From: DATCYZ01 sp036526195
GTDB lineage: Bacteria; Pseudomonadota; Gammaproteobacteria; Burkholderiales; SG8-39
DNA length: 7,078 bases
NCBI GenBank assembly: GCA_036526195.1
Contig: DATCYZ010000079.1
Coordinates: forward strand, 1 to 7,078
Direction: 5' to 3'
Below the pieces are notes generated by a model. It did not search any database. It was given only the letters and a program-made list of their open reading frames with translations, and was not told where the DNA came from. This document shows, piece by piece, positions 6,102-7,078 of this stretch. The translations under genes were made by a program, and so were the position numbers. Every line of letters starts with the position of its first letter. Position 1 is the first letter of the stretch.

Positions 6102-6994
6102 TGCTCGGTGCGCTGCTGCGCTCGCTGGTGAAGCCCCGGGCCCCGGCACGGCGCGAGACGGTCGAGCGCGAGGCCGAGGCGCTTGCCGCGCGTGCGGGTG
6201 AACGGCTGCGGGAGAATGATCCCGGCGCCGCGCGCGAACTCGCCCTGCGCGCGCTTGCGCTGCAACCGGACCAGTCACTTGCGCACCACTGCCAGGCCCA
6301 GCTGTCGCTGCCGGGCGCGCATTACCTCGACCTGCTGCGCTGGTTCCACCAGACGCTGCGTCCCGCGACCTACTTCGAGATCGGCGTCTTCCGCGGCAAG
6401 TCGCTGTGCCTGGCAGATCCATCGACCCTCTGCATCGGGCTGGACCCGAAGCCACGCGTCGAAACGCGTCTCGGGCCGAACACCCGGGTCTTTGCCGAAA
6501 CCAGCGATGCGTTCTTCGCCAATCGGGATCCGGTTGCCGAGCTCGGTGGTCGACGCATCGATCTGGCCTTCATCGACGGCATGCACCACTTCGAGTTCGC
6601 GCTGCGCGATTTCATGAACCTGGAACGGCATTGCACGCGGGATTCGGTGATCCTCGTCCATGACTGCTACCCGCTCGACGAGGCCACCGCCGCGCGCGAG
6701 CGCGTGACGCAATTCTGGAGCGGCGACGTCTGGCGCATGATCACCGCCTTGCGTCGGCATCGCCCGGACCTGGACGTCGTCACGCTGGACGCGCCGCCGA
6801 CCGGCCTGGGGATGATCACGCGGCTCGATCCGGGTTCGACCGTGCTGGCCACCCGCCTCGAGGACATCGTCCGGGAAGGCCTGGCCGAACCCTGGGCCGC
6901 GATCGACGCGCGCAAGGCCGAGGCGCTCGTGCTGACGGCTTCTGACCCGGCGGCCCTGCAGGCGCGCCTCGAGCGGCGCCGCGCGCCGGGCTAG
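6101..6994 (+). CDS. SAM-dependent methyltransferase (Methyltransf_24-like) with a short N-terminal TPR-like segment
   Basis: This is a 297-residue protein. ATG 6101 shares its A with the TGA of the GT41 gene (TGATG), and GGGAAG lies about ten bases upstream; an in-frame ATG at 6047 is less likely because it would overlap the GT41 gene by 55 bases. Residues ~24-57 form one TPR-like hairpin pair (GAARELALRALALQPDQ). The catalytic domain runs from ~74: YFEIGVFRGKSL (91-102) is the SAM-binding motif I variant E-x-G-x-x-x-G-x-S, GLDP (113-116) the acidic strand-2 end, LAFIDGMHHFEFALRDF (155-171) the Methyltransf_24 signature, and VILVHDCYP (183-191) the following strand and loop. Such proteins methylate sugars or other small groups in glycan and natural-product pathways. 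Translational coupling to a GT41 enzyme suggests O-methylation of the glycan that enzyme adds, but the acceptor is not shown by the sequence. The N-terminus (MLGALLRSL) resembles the GT41 N-terminus (MLTRVLREL). The region after 200 is unassigned. Confidence 0.88.
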   Translation: MLGALLRSLVKPRAPARRETVEREAEALAARAGERLRENDPGAARELALRALALQPDQSLAHHCQAQLSLPGAHYLDLLRWFHQTLRPATYFEIGVFRGKSLCLADPSTLCIGLDPKPRVETRLGPNTRVFAETSDAFFANRDPVAELGGRRIDLAFIDGMHHFEFALRDFMNLERHCTRDSVILVHDCYPLDEATAARERVTQFWSGDVWRMITALRRHRPDLDVVTLDAPPTGLGMITRLDPGSTVLATRLEDIVREGLAEPWAAIDARKAEALVLTASDPAALQARLERRRAPG

Positions 6995-7078
6995 ATCCGG
7001 TCGTACCAGGGGACATGCCAGCCCCGGCTGGCGATGTCGTCCAGGGCGGGAACCAGCGGCAGCCACATCGCCAGCTGT
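6991..7078 (-). CDS. C-terminal end of an unidentified protein (start outside the window)
   Basis: On the minus strand a frame open from the right edge encodes 28 residues (beginning QLAMWLPLVPALDD and ending RGWHVPWYDRI) before TAG at 6993-6991. The composition is protein-like (Trp, Pro and Tyr rich, not the Arg/Ala-rich pattern of the antisense shadows here), and there is no plus-strand coding sequence after 6994. The stop overlaps the methyltransferase stop through the shared palindrome CTAG. The fragment is too short to assign a family. Confidence 0.5.
   Translation of the reverse strand, partial: QLAMWLPLVPALDDIASRGWHVPWYDRI

Noticed and set aside
4248..6455. A 735-codon open frame on the minus strand, antisense to the GT41 gene and the methyltransferase
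   Set aside because: It is Arg/Ala/His-rich without recognisable domains and lies opposite two genes with clear family motifs. Such antisense frames arise routinely from GC-rich codon bias. It would also run through the divergent control region.

Overview
This is a GC-rich window, with strongly G/C-biased third codon positions, from what is most likely a gamma- or betaproteobacterium. The clearest taxonomic clue is a classical type IVa major pilin. It has a 7-residue prepilin leader, Glu at mature position 5 and a C-terminal disulfide pair. It also sits under a plausible sigma-54 promoter with an IHF site, the arrangement known for pilA in Pseudomonas-like bacteria. The exact genus cannot be told from the sequence.

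Layout, left to right. (1) Positions 2-1597 (+) hold the 3' part of a TPR protein with a C-terminal GT9/heptosyltransferase-like domain; its start lies outside the window. (2) Positions 1594-3648 (+) hold a complete paralogue with about 11 TPRs and the same C-terminal domain, joined to the first gene by an ATGA overlap. (3) A convergent intergenic stretch, 3649-3716, carries a strong bidirectional terminator and a second small hairpin. (4) The major pilin gene (pilA type) lies on the minus strand at 3717-4118. (5) A 318-base divergent control region, 4119-4436, holds a sigma-54-like -24/-12 element, a consensus-perfect IHF core, a CRP/Vfr-like palindrome, a further inverted repeat and a 5'-UTR hairpin. 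(6) Positions 4437-6101 (+) encode a TPR/GT41 (O-GlcNAc-transferase/SPINDLY-type) glycosyltransferase. (7) A TGATG overlap couples it to a SAM-dependent methyltransferase of the Methyltransf_24 type at 6101-6994 (+). (8) The C-terminal end of an unidentified minus-strand gene (6991 to the window edge) overlaps the methyltransferase tail-to-tail, sharing the palindromic CTAG as both stop codons.

Reading as a unit. Four successive plus-strand genes encode TPR-bearing sugar- or methyl-transfer enzymes, and the only other complete gene encodes an exported, Ser/Thr-rich pilin. The simplest hypothesis is a surface-protein glycosylation locus. In it a GT41 enzyme O-glycosylates a protein on the cytoplasmic side, the GT9-like paralogues may extend the glycan, and the methyltransferase may cap it. 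The pilin next door, or another appendage protein such as flagellin, would be the substrate. That link is inference from gene order only: neither the sugar donors nor the acceptor can be read from the sequence.

I saw no tRNA, rRNA, CRISPR array, insertion sequence or phage gene.
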